This document shows, piece after piece, positions 62,240-64,000 of a stretch of 64,000 nucleotides of DNA. The position numbers and the translations under genes are program-made. Where the stretch lies: positions 87,954,873 through 88,018,872 of the forward strand of contig CM066326.1 of the NCBI GenBank assembly GCA_033807775.1. Direction: 5' to 3'. Source of the DNA: Saussurea involucrata (taxonomy: Eukaryota > Streptophyta > Magnoliopsida > Asterales > Asteraceae). Under the pieces are notes generated by a model, which was given only the letters and a program-made list of their open reading frames with translations, did not search any database and was not told the origin of the DNA. Each line of letters begins with the position of its first letter. Position 1 is the stretch's first letter.

Positions 62240-63215
62240 GGCCAAGTCGCAATCAACTAGAAATAGCAGGTCACAGACCACTGCGACATTGCAATGGGAA
62301 GAGGGTGAGACCAGGTAAAGTCGCAATACAAGATTGCGATTTGGTCCTCAAGTCGCAATGAACGAATGCGACTCAGATGAATGTGAGACCACTGCGACTT
62401 GCTTGAACATATGAAGACATGTTGACTGCGACTTCGATGAACACAGAAAAATCCTAAGTGTTCAAGCCCTAAAAACTTGTTTTTCGCACAACATATGTTA
62501 AAACTACCACAGACAGACTCGTATATGCATCGTGAGTGAACCCTAACCATCTAGAATCCCTAACTAACAACAACAAATGGATTTTAAGCAGATTCAAGAA
62601 ATACGACCCTAAAACCCTAAACTCGAATGTAGCATGCGATTTAATGGATGAAAATCACTGAGAATCGAGATATATTACCTTGATGATGATCTGAAACGAA
62701 TGCACGAACCAGAAACACGAAAATCACTTTGAATCGAAAACGCAGTTGGGAGAGACTTCGAAAGGGTTTAAGAGAATTTTTGAATTTTGAAAAGAGTCAA
62801 AGTCTCAATATATACGAATTTTGAAAAAACGGTGACACGTGGCACAATCTGATTGGTCCAAAGATTTGACCAGCCACGTGTCATCAAGTCGCAATGAACA
62901 AATCACGAGTTGATAAATTTTGAAGTCGTAATAGACCATTGCGATTCGCACTGTTCATCTGACCAAGTCGCAGTAGGCCATTGCGATTCGGTACTGTTCA
63001 CATGGTCAAGTCGCAGTAGGCCATTGCGATTTGGCACTGTTCACATGGTCAATTCGCAGTAGGCCATTGCGATTTGGCACTGTTCAAACCTCCAAGTCGC
63101 AATAGACCATTGCGATTTGGCACTGTTCAAACTTCCAAGTATCAATGCACCATTGCGATTTGATACTATTTAAGCTCATTGAGAAGTCGCAATAGAAGGC
63201 TGCGACATCTCACTG
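62240..63215 (-). repeat. pol-ORF3 spacer repeats of Sirevirus 2 with 43-bp hairpin units
   Basis: 'caagtcgcagtaggccattg' starts at 62964 and 63007, with variants at 63050 and 63093, an exact 43-bp period over about six units (62930-63215). Scattered 'aagtcgcaat' copies extend back to 62246. Each unit holds TCGCAAT-5 nt-ATTGCGA or a near match, a 7-bp hairpin. Confidence 0.9.
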
Positions 63216-63797
63216 TTCACATGTGAAATCGCAAGCGATATTAATGTAAATTTGGACATTTTTCAGATAACAAAAGAAAGATTTTATCACATTGGAAGAT
63301 GTCCAACTTCCAATTGATTAAGCACTTAAGGTTTTAAAACACGGTTTTCACTCCCCTTTAAATGATGCAAAGATTTTGCAAGAAGATTTTCATCATTTAA
63401 AAGCAAGTGGTTTAAAAACAGATTAGAGTACTTACCTTAACTCCTCAGAAATTGTTAAACACAACAGATCAACACTCACATGATGTGTATGCACACTCCC
63501 CCTAGATTTGTGCATAGGATGAAATCTGTTTACTCCCCCTGAAATCATGAACAAACCTTTCGTGCAGATACAGATAACATAACATATCATAAATAAGACA
63601 AATTAAACGAACTGAGAAAAGAAGAAAAAATTGAAGAAATATATAAAATACAACGAGGATATGACAATTTAAATAACATATATTAAAAATAGAATATGAT
63701 GAAAATTTTAGTGTATTAATCTAGAAGCAAAGTCTAGATTAAGATACAAATATTTCCATCAATTATATGTTTAATATATGGAAGTTAAACTTTCATA
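63216..63797 (-). other. spacer downstream of pol in Sirevirus 2
   Basis: AT-rich. Two extra polypurine-like motifs (plus-strand 'actccccctagat' at about 63496 and 'tactccccctgaaat' at about 63531). No coding sequence. Confidence 0.65.
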
Positions 63798-64000
63798 TTA
63801 AGCATGCCGAGCTTGGATACAAGAAAATTGAAACGTTTTTCATCCAAGGCTTTGGTAAAGAGATCGGCAAGCTGAAACTCAGTTGTAACAAAATATAATT
63901 CAACAGTTCCTTTCTCAACATGATCTTTTATGAAATGATACCTGATGTCGATATGCTTGGTTTTGGTGTGTTGGACAGGGTTAGCAGATATGGCGATTGC
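63798..64000 (-). CDS. Sirevirus 2 pol, C-terminal end of RNase H (partial)
   Basis: 67 codons at the window edge with no stop until 63798-63800. 'HTKTKHIDIRYHFIKDHVEK' and 'QLADLFTKALDEKRFNFLVS' match the RNase H C-terminus of Ty1/copia pol and align with 'HSKTKHIEIRYHFIRDCNEK' of Sirevirus 1. The rest lies beyond the window. Confidence 0.95.

Larger units (their letters stand above)
58893..64000 (-). mobile_element. second Sirevirus, 3' part (runs off the right edge)
   Basis: Minus-strand order: end of pol RNase H (63798-64000), spacer with repeat array, broken third ORF, polypurine tract, 3' LTR. Same plan as the element at 42-53 kb but different in sequence and older-looking, with a stop and a frameshift in ORF3. 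Confidence 0.88.

Overview
The window looks like a piece of eudicot nuclear genome, most probably Asteraceae. The family is an inference from the style of the Sirevirus third ORFs and the dense 'tttggtccctgtgg' Mutator-like elements; the species cannot be named. The evidence for a plant is GT-AG introns, a plant-only ALOG transcription factor, and Mutator-like (MULE), Helitron with RPA, Athila-like and Sirevirus transposons. There is one convincing intact host gene, an ALOG/LSH gene at 18078-18683 on the minus strand. There is also one orphan exon of an organellar ribosomal protein L1 gene at 55630-55713. Nearly everything else is mobile DNA, much of it nested.

Layout. 1-11 kb: a 103-bp satellite-like array, a TCCGGA-rich stretch, and small non-autonomous DNA transposons (long-TIR MULE-like elements, Tourist/Harbinger-like MITEs with TAA duplications, a CACTA MITE with a TCT duplication, hAT-like elements, a long foldback). 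11.1-16.3 kb: a 5.2-kb MULE ('MULE-A') with about 450-bp terminal inverted repeats, a transposase carrying three in-frame stops, a separate PB1-like gene and a convergent coiled-coil gene. 17.6-17.8 kb: a SINE with a perfect 14-bp duplication. 18.1-19.3 kb: the ALOG/LSH gene with a 5'-truncated LINE inserted 58 bp upstream of its start codon. 20.3-21.9 kb: a non-autonomous MULE with a perfect 9-bp duplication. 21.9-34.4 kb: a second coding MULE ('MULE-B') with a transposase and a spliced GRF-zinc-finger/transmembrane gene. A young Athila-like LTR element (26967-34388) that has gag and protease but no reverse transcriptase sits in its right terminal repeat.

34.8-42.1 kb and beyond: a Helitron on the minus strand. 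It has a canonical hairpin plus CTAG 3' end, a RepHel gene with five in-frame stops, and an RPA-like gene whose visible exons are intact. A very young, complete Sirevirus-type Ty1/copia element (42085-53210; gag, pol and a 916-residue third ORF) is inserted in the Helitron's 5' part. 53.2-58.9 kb: flank, a small MULE-like MITE, the orphan RPL1 exon, an unrecognised coiled-coil ORF and short repeats. 58.9-64 kb: the 3' part of a second, older Sirevirus that runs off the right edge.

The most interesting signals are four. (1) Two elements are bounded by 141-bp and about 240-bp direct repeats with one precise and one clipped terminus, which fits abortive gap repair. (2) A GTTARTACTGCT-type motif is amplified in the U3, the pol-ORF3 spacer, gag and ORF3 of the young Sirevirus, and a different hairpin array lies in the same spacer of the second Sirevirus. 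(3) The two MULEs carry different accessory genes, and a PB1-like domain is free-standing in one and fused to the transposase in the other. (4) A LINE has landed in the leader/promoter of the ALOG gene.
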